Shown here in pieces: positions 18,909 to 27,412 of a DNA stretch of 64,000 nucleotides. The stretch comes from Posidoniimonas corsicana (GTDB lineage: Bacteria; Planctomycetota; Planctomycetia; Pirellulales; Lacipirellulaceae), in the NCBI RefSeq assembly GCF_007859765.1, contig NZ_SIHJ01000001.1, forward strand, positions 1,381,967 to 1,445,966, given 5' to 3'. The notes below the pieces were generated by a model that searched no databases, was not told the origin of the DNA, and was given only the letters and a program-made list of their open reading frames with translations. Made by a program: the position numbers and the translations under genes. Each line of letters starts with the position of its first letter. Within the stretch, counting starts at the first letter, position 1.

Positions 18909-19700
18909 ATGCCCGAAGGCCACGTCATCCACCGCATCGCCCGCGACCAGACCAAGCAGTTCGCCGGGCAGAAGCTGACGGTGCTCTCGCCGCAGGGGCG
19001 ATTTGCGGACGGCGCCAAGGCGCTGAGCGGGCGCCGGCTCGACGTGGTCGAGGCCTACGGCAAGCACCTGTTCTACCGCTTCACCGGCGGCAAGCGGCTG
19101 CACGTGCACCTCGGGCTGTACGGCAAGTTCCGCAGCCACCCCGCCCCACCACCCGAGCCGGTCGGCCAGGTCCGCTTGCGGGCGATCGGCAGGGAACAGG
19201 CGTTCGACCTCAACGGCCCCAACGCGTGCCACCTGGTCACCAAGCAGGAAGAGGAGGTGATCCTCGCGCGGCTCGGCCCCGACCCGCTCCGCGACGACGC
19301 CGACCCGGACCTCGCATGGCAGCGGATCAGCCGCAGCCGGGCCGCCATTGGCGCGCTGCTGATGAACCAGGAGGTGATCGCCGGCGTGGGGAACATCTAC
19401 CGCAGCGAGGTGCTGTTCCTGCTGGGCGTCCACCCCGAAACGCCCGGCCGCGAGCTTGGCGGCGAGCAGTTCGACCGGCTGTGGGAGAAGCTCACCGAGC
19501 TGATGGAGATCGGTCTGCGGTACAACCGCATCATCATCGCCGACCCGGCGACGGTCGGGAAACCCCGCGGCCGCATGAGCCGCAGCGAGCGCCTGCTAGT
19601 CTACAAGCAGGACCGCTGCACAACCTGCCAGACCAAGGTCAAATCGTGGCAGCTCGCCGCCCGCACGATTTATGCGTGCCCCAAGTGCCAGAAGCGGTAG
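18909..19700 (+). CDS. Fpg/Nei-family DNA glycosylase
   Basis: Base-excision-repair glycosylase/AP-lyase of the MutM/Nei family. The mature N-terminus MPEGH supplies the catalytic Pro 2 and Glu 3. The helix-two-turn-helix segment is seen as GALLMNQEVIAGVGNIYRSEVLF, here including the DNA-intercalating region. A C-terminal zinc finger has CTTC and CPKC pairs. The MPEGH start and the missing 8-oxoG capping loop are closer to Nei (oxidised pyrimidines) than to Fpg, but the split is not certain. Spacing to the upstream beta-helix gene is 8 nt. Length (263) is normal. Confidence 0.92.
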   Translation: MPEGHVIHRIARDQTKQFAGQKLTVLSPQGRFADGAKALSGRRLDVVEAYGKHLFYRFTGGKRLHVHLGLYGKFRSHPAPPPEPVGQVRLRAIGREQAFDLNGPNACHLVTKQEEEVILARLGPDPLRDDADPDLAWQRISRSRAAIGALLMNQEVIAGVGNIYRSEVLFLLGVHPETPGRELGGEQFDRLWEKLTELMEIGLRYNRIIIADPATVGKPRGRMSRSERLLVYKQDRCTTCQTKVKSWQLAARTIYACPKCQKR

Positions 19701-19741
19701 AATCGGGGCCCAGCTCTTCCTGCGAATCCCAGGTCGGAACC

Positions 19742-20746
19742 ATGGCCCGTTGCTCCGAGAACCGACAGCTCTACCCGACCCGCATCGACGGGCGGTTTGG
19801 GTGCATCGACTCGGCGGGCCAGGTCGTGATCGATCCCAAGTTTGACGTCGCCGGCGGATTCCGTGAGGGCGTCGCCGGAGTGTGGATGTGGAGCGGCCCG
19901 CCCGACGACAGCGGCCGGCCGTCGGCGCTGCACGGCTTCATCAACGACTCCGGCGACTGGATCGCCAAGCCGGCCTACGCGGAGTCGCGCGAGTTCTCCG
20001 ACGGCCTGGCCGCGGTCCAACTCGGCAAGAAGTGGGGCTACCTCGACCTGAGTGGCCGGATGGCGATCGAGCCGAGATTCCGCGTCGCATGGGAGTTCTC
20101 AGAGGGACTCGCCCCGGTTGAGCTCAACGCCAAGACCATGGCTATGATCAATCGCCAGGGGGAGGTCGTGTTCGAGATGGCCGGCGCCCGGCTGGGCGGG
20201 TGCGGCGACGGCTTGATCCCGTGCGAACAGAAGCGGAGTTGGTCGTACCTCCGGCCCGACGGCTCGGTGGCGTTTGAGGTCGAGTGCACGGCCGCGGGCG
20301 GGTTCCAGGAAGGCCGCGCGGGGGTCCTCAGGTCGGGCCTGACCGGCTACCTGGATACCGATGGGCAATGGGCTATCCCGCCAACCTACCCGCAGGGGGG
20401 CAACTTCAGCGAGGGCCTCGCGGCGGTCGAGCTCCCGGCCGCCGGTGGCGGGTCCCGCGCGCCTGGCGAGCCGCAGACGTTCGCCTACATCGACCGGTCG
20501 GGCAAGCAGGCGATCGAGCAGACGTTCCTCGGCGCGCAGCCGTTCTCCGACGGCCTCGCCGCGGTGCAGATCGACGATCACGACCGCTACGCCTACATCG
20601 ACCGCCAGGGCACGGTCGCCATCCCGCCGATGAAGTGCGGCTTTGCCAAGCCGTTCGAGGGAGAGCTGGCCGCCGTGCAGCACCCGCGGAACTTCGACCG
20701 GTTCGGGTACATTAACCGTCAGGGGGAGTTTGTCTGGAGGTGGTGA
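19742..20746 (+). CDS. WG-repeat protein
   Basis: Protein made almost wholly of about nine WG-type repeats of 30-35 residues, each with a core like WGYLDLSGRMAIEPRF followed by an FSEGLAPV segment. The repeats show up as GCIDSAG, GFINDSG, GYLDLSG, MINRQG, YLRPDG, GYLDTDG, YIDRSG, YIDRQG and GYINRQG. No signal peptide is apparent, so a cytosolic location is likely. The family has no established biochemical role; a beta-solenoid or propeller scaffold is the usual suggestion. ATG 19742 is chosen because the repeat array begins 15 residues later and no homology-like sequence precedes it. It lies 41 nt after the glycosylase gene. Confidence 0.85.
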   Translation: MARCSENRQLYPTRIDGRFGCIDSAGQVVIDPKFDVAGGFREGVAGVWMWSGPPDDSGRPSALHGFINDSGDWIAKPAYAESREFSDGLAAVQLGKKWGYLDLSGRMAIEPRFRVAWEFSEGLAPVELNAKTMAMINRQGEVVFEMAGARLGGCGDGLIPCEQKRSWSYLRPDGSVAFEVECTAAGGFQEGRAGVLRSGLTGYLDTDGQWAIPPTYPQGGNFSEGLAAVELPAAGGGSRAPGEPQTFAYIDRSGKQAIEQTFLGAQPFSDGLAAVQIDDHDRYAYIDRQGTVAIPPMKCGFAKPFEGELAAVQHPRNFDRFGYINRQGEFVWRW

Positions 20747-20949
20747 CGCCGGCCGACAGGGGTGCGTCGCTGACCAGATGAGTTCAAGGACCAGCCAAGG
20801 TTCTGGCCGAGCGGCAGTTTCCCGCTGATTCTGCCCTGATTCTGACGCAGATCTCGCCCGTTGAAGCGATACAGTAGGCGGGACGCGGCTCCGGCCGCGT
20901 CTGCTCAATCTCATCCGCCATCCCGTCCACCGTTGCCCGAGCAACCTTC

Positions 20950-22338
20950 ATGAGCATATTTCGCCAAGCCTTCCTCGCCCTGCTGGTCTCTCTGCTTCCG
21001 ACGAGCGTGTTGGCGGAGGCCGACCAACGCCCCAACATCGTCGTGTTCATCACCGACGACCAGAGCCAGCTCGACTGCTCCGCCTACGGCGCCACGGATG
21101 TTAGGACGCCGAACATGCAGCGGCTGGCCCAGTCCGGCATGACGTTCGACCGGGCGTTTGTGGCGTCGCCGAGTTGCGCGCCGAGCCGCGCGGCGCTGCT
21201 GACGGGACTGATGCCCGCCCGCAACGGCGCCGAGCCGAACCACAGCCGGCCCCGCCCCGACATCAAGAAGTGGCCCGCCTACTTCCAGGAGCTTGGCTAC
21301 GAGGTTGTCGCGTTCGGCAAGGTGGCGCACTACAAGCAGGCGGAGCTTTACGGATTCGACCAGCACGCCGCGGGCCAATGGCTAGCCAAGGGTAACATGA
21401 AGGCCGCCAAGGAGTACTTCAACGCGTATACGGGCGAGAAGCCGGTCTGCTTCCTGTTCGGCACGCACCAGCCGCACGTGCCCTGGCCGAAGAAGACAAC
21501 CTACCAAGACGACTCGGTCACGCTCCGCCCAACGCATGTCGATACACCCACTACCCGGCGGTTCCGCGCGCAGTACTACACGTCGGTCTCGAGGGCCGAC
21601 CGGATGCTCGGCACGGTCTACGACTTGGCGCGGGAGAAGCTGGGGGACGACACGCTGTTCGTGTTCACCAGCGACCACGGCGCCCAATGGCCTTTCGGCA
21701 AGTGGAACCTGTACGAGGAGGGCGTCCGCGTGCCGCTGATCGTGTCGTGGCCCGGCAGGGTCAAGGCCGGCGTGCGGACCGACGCGATGGTGAGCTGGGT
21801 CGACCTGTTGCCGACGCTGGTTGAGCTGGCCGGAGGCAAGGCGCCCGAGTCGCCCGAGCAGGTCGACGGCCGCTCGTTCGCTGGCGTGCTGCGGGGCGAG
21901 GCCGACAGCCACCGCGACGAGATCTACACCACCCACTCCGGCGACGGCAACTTCAACGTCTACCCGATGCGGGCGGTGCGCGACGGCCGCTGGAAACTCG
22001 TCCTCAACCTGCACCCGGAGTTCGCTTACGCCACCCACATTAATCGGGCCGGCAACGTCGACGGCGCCGGCTACTGGGCCACCTGGCTGGAAGCCGCCAA
22101 ACGCGATGAGCGGGCCGCGTCGATTGTCAGCCGCTACCGCCAACGCCCGGCCGAAGAACTGTACGACCTCGAGGCCGACCCCCACGAGCAGCACAACCTC
22201 GCGTCCGATCCCACCCACGCCAACCGGGTCAAGGCGATGCGTAACCGGGTGGAGGCTTGGATGCAGTCTCAGGGCGATCAGCAGAAGCTCTACGGCGATC
22301 CTACGCTGCTAGAGTCGACGCCGGCGCCAACTCGCTAA
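20950..22338 (+). CDS. exported formylglycine-dependent sulfatase
   Basis: Type I sulfatase, exported by a signal peptide (about residues 1-22), that hydrolyses sulfate esters or sulfamates of polysaccharides. Metal-binding Asp residues occur in FITDDQS. The formylglycine motif CAPSR has the modifiable Cys at 76, and FTSDHGAQ carries the second metal site. The overall architecture resembles heparan N-sulfatase/iduronate-2-sulfatase-like subfamilies, but the substrate cannot be told from sequence. An anaerobic or FGE-type maturase is needed and is not encoded here. The C-terminal domain with YDLEADPHEQHNLA is typical of the family. No polysaccharide-utilisation cluster surrounds it. Confidence 0.93.
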   Translation: MSIFRQAFLALLVSLLPTSVLAEADQRPNIVVFITDDQSQLDCSAYGATDVRTPNMQRLAQSGMTFDRAFVASPSCAPSRAALLTGLMPARNGAEPNHSRPRPDIKKWPAYFQELGYEVVAFGKVAHYKQAELYGFDQHAAGQWLAKGNMKAAKEYFNAYTGEKPVCFLFGTHQPHVPWPKKTTYQDDSVTLRPTHVDTPTTRRFRAQYYTSVSRADRMLGTVYDLAREKLGDDTLFVFTSDHGAQWPFGKWNLYEEGVRVPLIVSWPGRVKAGVRTDAMVSWVDLLPTLVELAGGKAPESPEQVDGRSFAGVLRGEADSHRDEIYTTHSGDGNFNVYPMRAVRDGRWKLVLNLHPEFAYATHINRAGNVDGAGYWATWLEAAKRDERAASIVSRYRQRPAEELYDLEADPHEQHNLASDPTHANRVKAMRNRVEAWMQSQGDQQKLYGDPTLLESTPAPTR

Positions 22339-22662
22339 CCGCTGTCAGAGCGGGGCCGCTGTCTGAGCGACCCCAGCTACACCGCGTCCTTCTTGTCGCG
22401 CTGGTCGAGAAAGTGCAGGCGGCCAACCGTGTGCTCTCTGCGCCCCCCGAATTCGTGCCCCAAATGCCGCTATGCCTGGACCGGGCCGCGGGATTTCTCC
22501 CTCTGATTGCGTTTCTCCGTCCAAGCAACAGTTCTGGCGAAGCACAGCAACCTGTGCGGGGCGGGGAAATCGCTGCTATTGAAGAAACGGCTATTCCGTT
22601 AAAAATGAGGGCCACGACAGGCGCCCCCTCCCCGCTACCCACCTGCCCCCCGCACGCGACCA
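22339..22662. other. 324-base gap before zwf
   Basis: I see no gene, terminator hairpin or convincing promoter. Open frames crossing it on both strands have no family-like sequence. It presumably carries the zwf promoter and the untranslated ends of the flanking genes. Confidence 0.4.
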
Positions 22663-24123
22663 ATGCCCCACACGTTCGTGATCTTCGGCGCCTCCGGCGA
22701 CCTGACCAGCCGCAAGCTGATCCCCGCGCTCTACAACCTGCGCCGCAAGGGGCGGCTGCCCGAGGACACCAAGGTGGTGGGCGTGAGCCGCACGGCGTTC
22801 ACGCACGAGGAGTGGCGGGCCAGCCTCGCCGAGACGACCGCCAAGTTCGCCGGCGAGAACTTCGACCCGGAGGTCTGGCAGGCGTTTGCCGAGAACGTCT
22901 TCTACCAGCCCGGCGACATCGGCAGTTCGGACGACTTCGTCAAGCTGAAGGGATTCCTCAACGAGCTGGAGGCCGGGCAGGACTCGATCCGGGTGTACTA
23001 CCTGTCCACCGCGCCCCAGTTCTACGGGCCCGCGGTCGAGCAGCTGGGCGCCGCCGGCATGGCGGGCGAGACCAACGACTGCAGCCGCCGCGTGGTGATC
23101 GAGAAGCCCTTCGGCACCGACCTGGCCACGGCCCAGGAGCTGAACGAGGTGGTGCACCGTTCGTTTGACGAGCGGCAGGTCTACCGTATCGATCACTATC
23201 TCGGCAAAGAGACCGTGCAGAACCTGATGGTGCTGCGGTTCGCCAACACGATCTTCGAGCCGATCTGGAACCGCAACTACATCGACCACGTGCAGATCAC
23301 CGTGGCCGAGGAGGTGGAGGTCGGCAAGCGGGCCGGCTACTACGACCACGCCGGCGTGGTGCGGGACATGATCCAGAACCACCTGCTCCAGCTGCTGATG
23401 ATCACCGCCATGGAGGCGCCCGTCCGCTACGCGGCCGACCCGGTGCGGGACGAGAAGGTGAAGGTGCTGCAGGCGGTCAAGCCGATGCAGGGCGACGACT
23501 TCCGCCGCGACACGTTCCGCGGGCAGTACCGCGGCTACACCGGCCACGACGGCGTCGACGCCCGCAGCCGCACCGCCACGTTCGCCGCGCTCAAGCTGTG
23601 CATCCACAACTGGCGGTGGCAGGGCGTGCCGTTCTACCTGCGGAGCGGCAAGGCGATGAGCTGCCGCACCACGCAGATCGTGATCCAGTTCCGCCAGCCG
23701 CCGCACATGCTGTTCAACGACGGCCCCCGCAGCGTCACCGACGCCAACCGGCTGGTGATCCAGGTGCAGCCCAACGAGGGCATCCAGCTCCACTTCGAGA
23801 CCAAGGTCCCCGACGCCGGCATGAAGATGCGTCAGACCGACCTGGACTTCAACTACCAGCGCGAGTTCAAGGGCCGCAGCATGCCCGAGGCCTACGAGCG
23901 GCTGCTGCTGGACGCCATCGAGGGCGACGCCAGCCTCTTCGCCCGCGCCGACGAGGTCGAGGCGGCGTGGAAGATCTGCGACCCAATCCTACAGGCATGG
24001 CAGTCAGGCGATAAACCGACGCTCTACATGTACGACCCGGGCTTCTGGGGCCCGCAGGAGTGCACCGAATGGATGAGCGCACAGGGAAGGAACTGGTTCG
24101 ACATATGTCCAGTCTTGCACTGA
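22663..24123 (+). CDS. zwf: glucose-6-phosphate 1-dehydrogenase
   Basis: First enzyme of the oxidative pentose-phosphate and Entner-Doudoroff routes, oxidising glucose 6-phosphate to 6-phosphogluconolactone. The nucleotide motif GASGDLTSRKLIPALYNL opens the protein, the second motif EKPFGTDLATA follows, and the active-site signature RIDHYLGKE (residues 175-183, with catalytic-region His 178 and Lys 182) is intact. Length (486) is standard. Its TGA shares one base with the ATG of psd (TGATG), which predicts translational coupling to phospholipid synthesis. It belongs functionally with gnd and the KDG kinase gene. Confidence 0.97.
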   Translation: MPHTFVIFGASGDLTSRKLIPALYNLRRKGRLPEDTKVVGVSRTAFTHEEWRASLAETTAKFAGENFDPEVWQAFAENVFYQPGDIGSSDDFVKLKGFLNELEAGQDSIRVYYLSTAPQFYGPAVEQLGAAGMAGETNDCSRRVVIEKPFGTDLATAQELNEVVHRSFDERQVYRIDHYLGKETVQNLMVLRFANTIFEPIWNRNYIDHVQITVAEEVEVGKRAGYYDHAGVVRDMIQNHLLQLLMITAMEAPVRYAADPVRDEKVKVLQAVKPMQGDDFRRDTFRGQYRGYTGHDGVDARSRTATFAALKLCIHNWRWQGVPFYLRSGKAMSCRTTQIVIQFRQPPHMLFNDGPRSVTDANRLVIQVQPNEGIQLHFETKVPDAGMKMRQTDLDFNYQREFKGRSMPEAYERLLLDAIEGDASLFARADEVEAAWKICDPILQAWQSGDKPTLYMYDPGFWGPQECTEWMSAQGRNWFDICPVLH

Positions 24124-24809
24124 TGGGGGTCCCGCAAACGCACACGTTGCCGGACGGCTACCGCATCCAATTGGCGCCGTGGGGCCGCCGGGAGCTGCTG
24201 CTGATCGGGCTGCCGCTGCTGATCGCCACCGTGTTGATCGCCACGCTGGCCGGCCCGTGGGCGCCGTTGGCGGTTGTGCCGGGCGTGCTGCTGGCGGCGC
24301 TGCTGTGGTTCTTCCGCGACCCGCCCCGCGCAATCCCAGTCGAAGAGGCGGCGTACGTCTCCCCGGCCGACGGCCGCGTGACCGACGTCACGCACCTGGA
24401 CGAGTACCACTTCTTCGGCGGGCCTGCGACCCGCGTCGGCATCTTCTTGTCGGTGCTGGACGTGCACGTGAACCGCGTGCCGGCCGAAGCCGAAGTCGTC
24501 GAGACGCACTACGCCGAGGGCGCGCGTCACGACGCCCGCACGCCCGAGGCGACCGACCACAACGAGAGCCAGTGGGTCGGTTGGCAGGAGCCGTGCGGCG
24601 CGCGGTTCGCCGTTCGTCAGGTCTCCGGCGCTGTCGCGCGGCGGATCGTCTGCCCCCTCTCGCCCGGCGACCACTACGGCCGGGGCGAGCGGTTTGGCAT
24701 GATCAAGTTCGGCTCGCGCACAGAGCTGATCGTGCCCGCGGGCGTGCAGATCGCCGTTAAGGCAGGCGACCGCGTGCACGGCGGGTCGACGATACTCGCC
24801 AGGCGTTAG
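24123..24809 (+). CDS. psd: phosphatidylserine decarboxylase proenzyme (short type)
   Basis: Membrane enzyme that decarboxylates phosphatidylserine to phosphatidylethanolamine after self-cleavage. Two membrane-spanning or re-entrant hydrophobic segments lie near residues 18-62, followed by YVSPADGRV, the conserved DVHVNRVP block and the processing site MIKFGSRTE (cleavage expected between Gly 197 and Ser 198, the latter becoming the pyruvoyl group). Length (228) matches the short, archaeal-type Psd rather than the 300-residue form. ATG 24123 overlaps the zwf stop; an in-frame ATG at 24105 is also possible. pssA follows after 10 nt, making a psd-pssA pair. Confidence 0.94.
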   Translation: MGVPQTHTLPDGYRIQLAPWGRRELLLIGLPLLIATVLIATLAGPWAPLAVVPGVLLAALLWFFRDPPRAIPVEEAAYVSPADGRVTDVTHLDEYHFFGGPATRVGIFLSVLDVHVNRVPAEAEVVETHYAEGARHDARTPEATDHNESQWVGWQEPCGARFAVRQVSGAVARRIVCPLSPGDHYGRGERFGMIKFGSRTELIVPAGVQIAVKAGDRVHGGSTILARR

Positions 24810-24819
24810 CCCGCTCCCG

Positions 24820-25572
24820 ATGACACGCAACCCGATCCTGCTGCTGCCCACGCTGCTGACGCTGGGAAACCTGCTGTGCGGCGTCTACGCGACGCTGCTG
24901 CTGGCGGTCCACGAGTCAGCCGGGCTGCCGTGGATCGCGCCCTGCCTGATCCTGTTGGGGCTGCTGCTCGACGGGGTCGACGGCGCCGCCGCCCGACGGC
25001 TGGGCGTTGCTTCGGAGTTCGGGGCCCGGCTCGACAGCCTGGCCGACCTGGTGACCTTTGGCGTCGCGCCCGCGCTGCTGGTCGTAAGGCTGAGCGAACC
25101 GGGCCGGCTAGCGTGGGTGGCGGCGGCCTGGCTGGCCTGCGCCGCGGCGCTGCGGCTGGCGAGGTTCTCGGCCGCCCCGGACGACCGCCGCCGCGACTTC
25201 CAGGGACTCCCCTGCCCCGCCGCGGCCGCCCTGCTGGCAGCCGCGGCGATCGCGCTGGCGTACGCTCACCCGCGGCTGGAGGCTGACGCCTACGCCAGCC
25301 TGTCCGCCGCCATTGCGGCGGTGGCGCCGGCCGCGGCAGCCGGCTTGGGGCTGCTGCTGGTCAGTCCCGTCCCGTACGCCCATCCTATGGCCCGGTTGGC
25401 GTCGCACGGCAGTCAGGCCAGGCTCGCCGTTGTGGCCGGTATTTCGGGGGCGTTGGCGTTGTTCGGGGGCTACGCCCCGCTGGTGATCTCTGGTCTATTT
25501 ATAGTTTCGCCCCTATGGCTCGCGGCCGCCCCGGCGCGGCGCCCTCTCGCCCGCCCACGCCGCGACGCCTGA
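24820..25572 (+). CDS. pssA: CDP-diacylglycerol-serine O-phosphatidyltransferase
   Basis: Integral membrane CDP-alcohol phosphatidyltransferase making phosphatidylserine from CDP-diacylglycerol and serine. The family motif DG-x2-A-R-x8-G-x3-D-x3-D is complete (DGVDGAAARR through ARLDSLADL, residues about 47-70). About eight hydrophobic segments follow, as in class II PssA. Assignment to serine over glycerol phosphate or inositol rests on the neighbouring psd, which uses the product. Starts with ATG 10 nt after psd. Confidence 0.92.
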   Translation: MTRNPILLLPTLLTLGNLLCGVYATLLLAVHESAGLPWIAPCLILLGLLLDGVDGAAARRLGVASEFGARLDSLADLVTFGVAPALLVVRLSEPGRLAWVAAAWLACAAALRLARFSAAPDDRRRDFQGLPCPAAAALLAAAAIALAYAHPRLEADAYASLSAAIAAVAPAAAAGLGLLLVSPVPYAHPMARLASHGSQARLAVVAGISGALALFGGYAPLVISGLFIVSPLWLAAAPARRPLARPRRDA

Positions 25573-25618
25573 GCAAGCGTCACACCGGCCGGCTCACGGC
25601 CCCATCGGACCCCCTGCC

Positions 25619-26218
25619 TTGTTTACTGGACTCGTACGCGGACTGGCCGAAGTGATCTCGGTCACCCCAGACGGACCGGGCGTGACGATCACGATCGACC
25701 GCGCAGGTCTGGAGGACGACTCGGACCTCGGCGCTAGCATCGCGCTGAACGGCTGCTGCCTGACGGTCGTCGCGAACTACGACGACCGCGTCGACTTCCA
25801 AGCCGGCGAGGAGACGCTCTCCCGCACCAACCTCGGCCAGCTGAAGGCGGGCGACCGGGTGAACGTCGAGCCCTCGCTCCGCGCCGGCGACCCGCTCGGC
25901 GGGCACTACGTGACCGGCCACATCGACGCGCTCGGGACCGTTGACCGCCGGGACGACGACTCCGACTGGTCCAAGTTCTGGTTCCGCGTGCCGCAATCGC
26001 TGACCCGCCAGATGGCTAGCAAGGGCTCGGTTACGGTCGACGGGGTCAGCCTGACGCTGGTGGACGTCGAGGAAGAACGGTTCAGCGTGGCGCTGATCCC
26101 CCACACGCTGCAGGCTACCACGCTGGGCGGCCGCCAACCGGGCGACCGCGTGAACATCGAGACCGACGTCCTGGCCAAGTACGTCGAGCGGCAGCTGTCC
26201 GGCCGCCCCGGCGCCTGA
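25619..26218 (+). CDS. ribE: riboflavin synthase, alpha chain
   Basis: Cytosolic trimeric enzyme dismutating two 6,7-dimethyl-8-ribityllumazine molecules to riboflavin. It has two lumazine-binding barrels: MFTGLV at the start with NGCCLTV, and GGHYVTGHID followed by VDGVSLTLV in the second repeat. TTG 25619 is the start because it places Met exactly before FTGLV, the near-invariant N-terminus. Only 46 nt separate it from pssA, so an FMN riboswitch does not fit. No other rib gene is adjacent. Length (199) is normal. Confidence 0.95.
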   Translation: MFTGLVRGLAEVISVTPDGPGVTITIDRAGLEDDSDLGASIALNGCCLTVVANYDDRVDFQAGEETLSRTNLGQLKAGDRVNVEPSLRAGDPLGGHYVTGHIDALGTVDRRDDDSDWSKFWFRVPQSLTRQMASKGSVTVDGVSLTLVDVEEERFSVALIPHTLQATTLGGRQPGDRVNIETDVLAKYVERQLSGRPGA

Positions 26219-26255
26219 CCCGCTGCTCCCAAGCCCCCAACCACCGCCCGCGTCC

Positions 26256-27167
26256 ATGTCGAGCCCGCGACAAACCAAATCGTTCCTGATGAAACGCCTC
26301 GGCGAGATCGGCGTTGCGCCGGCGTCGCGGCACGGGCAGAATTTTCTGATTGACCTCAACCTGGTGGAGCTGATCGTCAACTCGGCCGACCTCGGCCCGC
26401 GGGACGTGGTGCTGGAGATCGGCACCGGCACCGGCTCGCTCACCACGCTCATGGCGCCCAAGGCGGGCCGTGTGGTTACGGTTGAGATCGACGGCAACCT
26501 GTTCGAGCTGGCCAGCGAGCAGCTGATCGACTTCCCGAACGTCCAGATGCTGCAGACCGACGCGCTGAAGAACAAGAACACGTTCTCGCCGGTAGTGATG
26601 GACGCGGTCGGCCAGGCGCTGTCGGAGGTGCCGAACAGCCGGCTCAAACTAGTGGCCAACCTGCCGTACAACGTCGCCACGCCAATCCTCTCGAACCTGC
26701 TGCTGTGCGAGCACCTGCCGCACATGATGGTGGCGACCATCCAGAAGGAGCTGGGCGACCGCATCGTCGCCCAGCCGTGGAGCAAGGACTACGGGGCGCT
26801 GAGCGTGTGGATGCAGGCCCAGGCCAAGACCGAGATCGTCCGTGAGATGTCGCCCAAGGTGTTCTGGCCGCCCCCCAAGGTGACGTCGGCCATTGTGAGG
26901 ATCACCGTCGACCCCGAGATGCGGGCCCAGATCCCCGACCTGCGGTACTTCCACCAGTTCGTGAAGGCGCTGTTCCTGCACCGCCGCAAGTTCCTGCGTG
27001 CGAACGTGGTGTCGGCGATGAAGCGCCATCTCAGCAAGGAAGACGTCGACCAGCTGATGACCGCGATGGAGTTTGGCCCCGACGCGCGGACCGAGCAGAT
27101 CGACATCCCCACGCTGCTCCGCTTCACCGAGCTGGTCCGCGCCAAGGCGCCCGACTGGTCGCTCTAA
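26256..27167 (+). CDS. rsmA: 16S rRNA (A1518/A1519-N6)-dimethyltransferase
   Basis: KsgA-family methyltransferase that dimethylates two adjacent adenines near the 3' end of 16S rRNA during 30S maturation. Class I SAM-binding motif [12 protein letters not shown], acidic TVEIDGNL loop and catalytic motif NLPYNVATP are intact, and the C-terminal helical RNA-binding domain is present. The N-terminal GQNFLID element is canonical. It follows ribE after 37 nt and is likely co-transcribed with it. Confidence 0.95.
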   Translation: MSSPRQTKSFLMKRLGEIGVAPASRHGQNFLIDLNLVELIVNSADLGPRDVVLEIGTGTGSLTTLMAPKAGRVVTVEIDGNLFELASEQLIDFPNVQMLQTDALKNKNTFSPVVMDAVGQALSEVPNSRLKLVANLPYNVATPILSNLLLCEHLPHMMVATIQKELGDRIVAQPWSKDYGALSVWMQAQAKTEIVREMSPKVFWPPPKVTSAIVRITVDPEMRAQIPDLRYFHQFVKALFLHRRKFLRANVVSAMKRHLSKEDVDQLMTAMEFGPDARTEQIDIPTLLRFTELVRAKAPDWSL

Positions 27168-27412
27168 CGCGCCCCGCACGCCGCCAACCGGCCCGAGGCG
27201 GGCGGAAAACCGGCCATCGCCCGCCGTCCGGTAGCGCCGGATGTTCCGCCCGTTCCTGCGGCGCAGCGGCCCCTCCGCGTCGGGGGTACGGAAGCGTGCA
27301 TACTTCCGGGCCCCCACATCGCCGTGGGCTACGGTCTTGCATGGTGGGAAACACCCCCTCCAGTACGGTTTCTGCCCGTCTTGGCCTCCTTCGCCGTCGC
27401 CCGGTACTAGTG

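Noticed and set aside
25573..25618. FMN riboswitch before riboflavin synthase
   Set aside because: Only 46 nt separate the genes, too few for the aptamer, and none of its conserved loops is visible.
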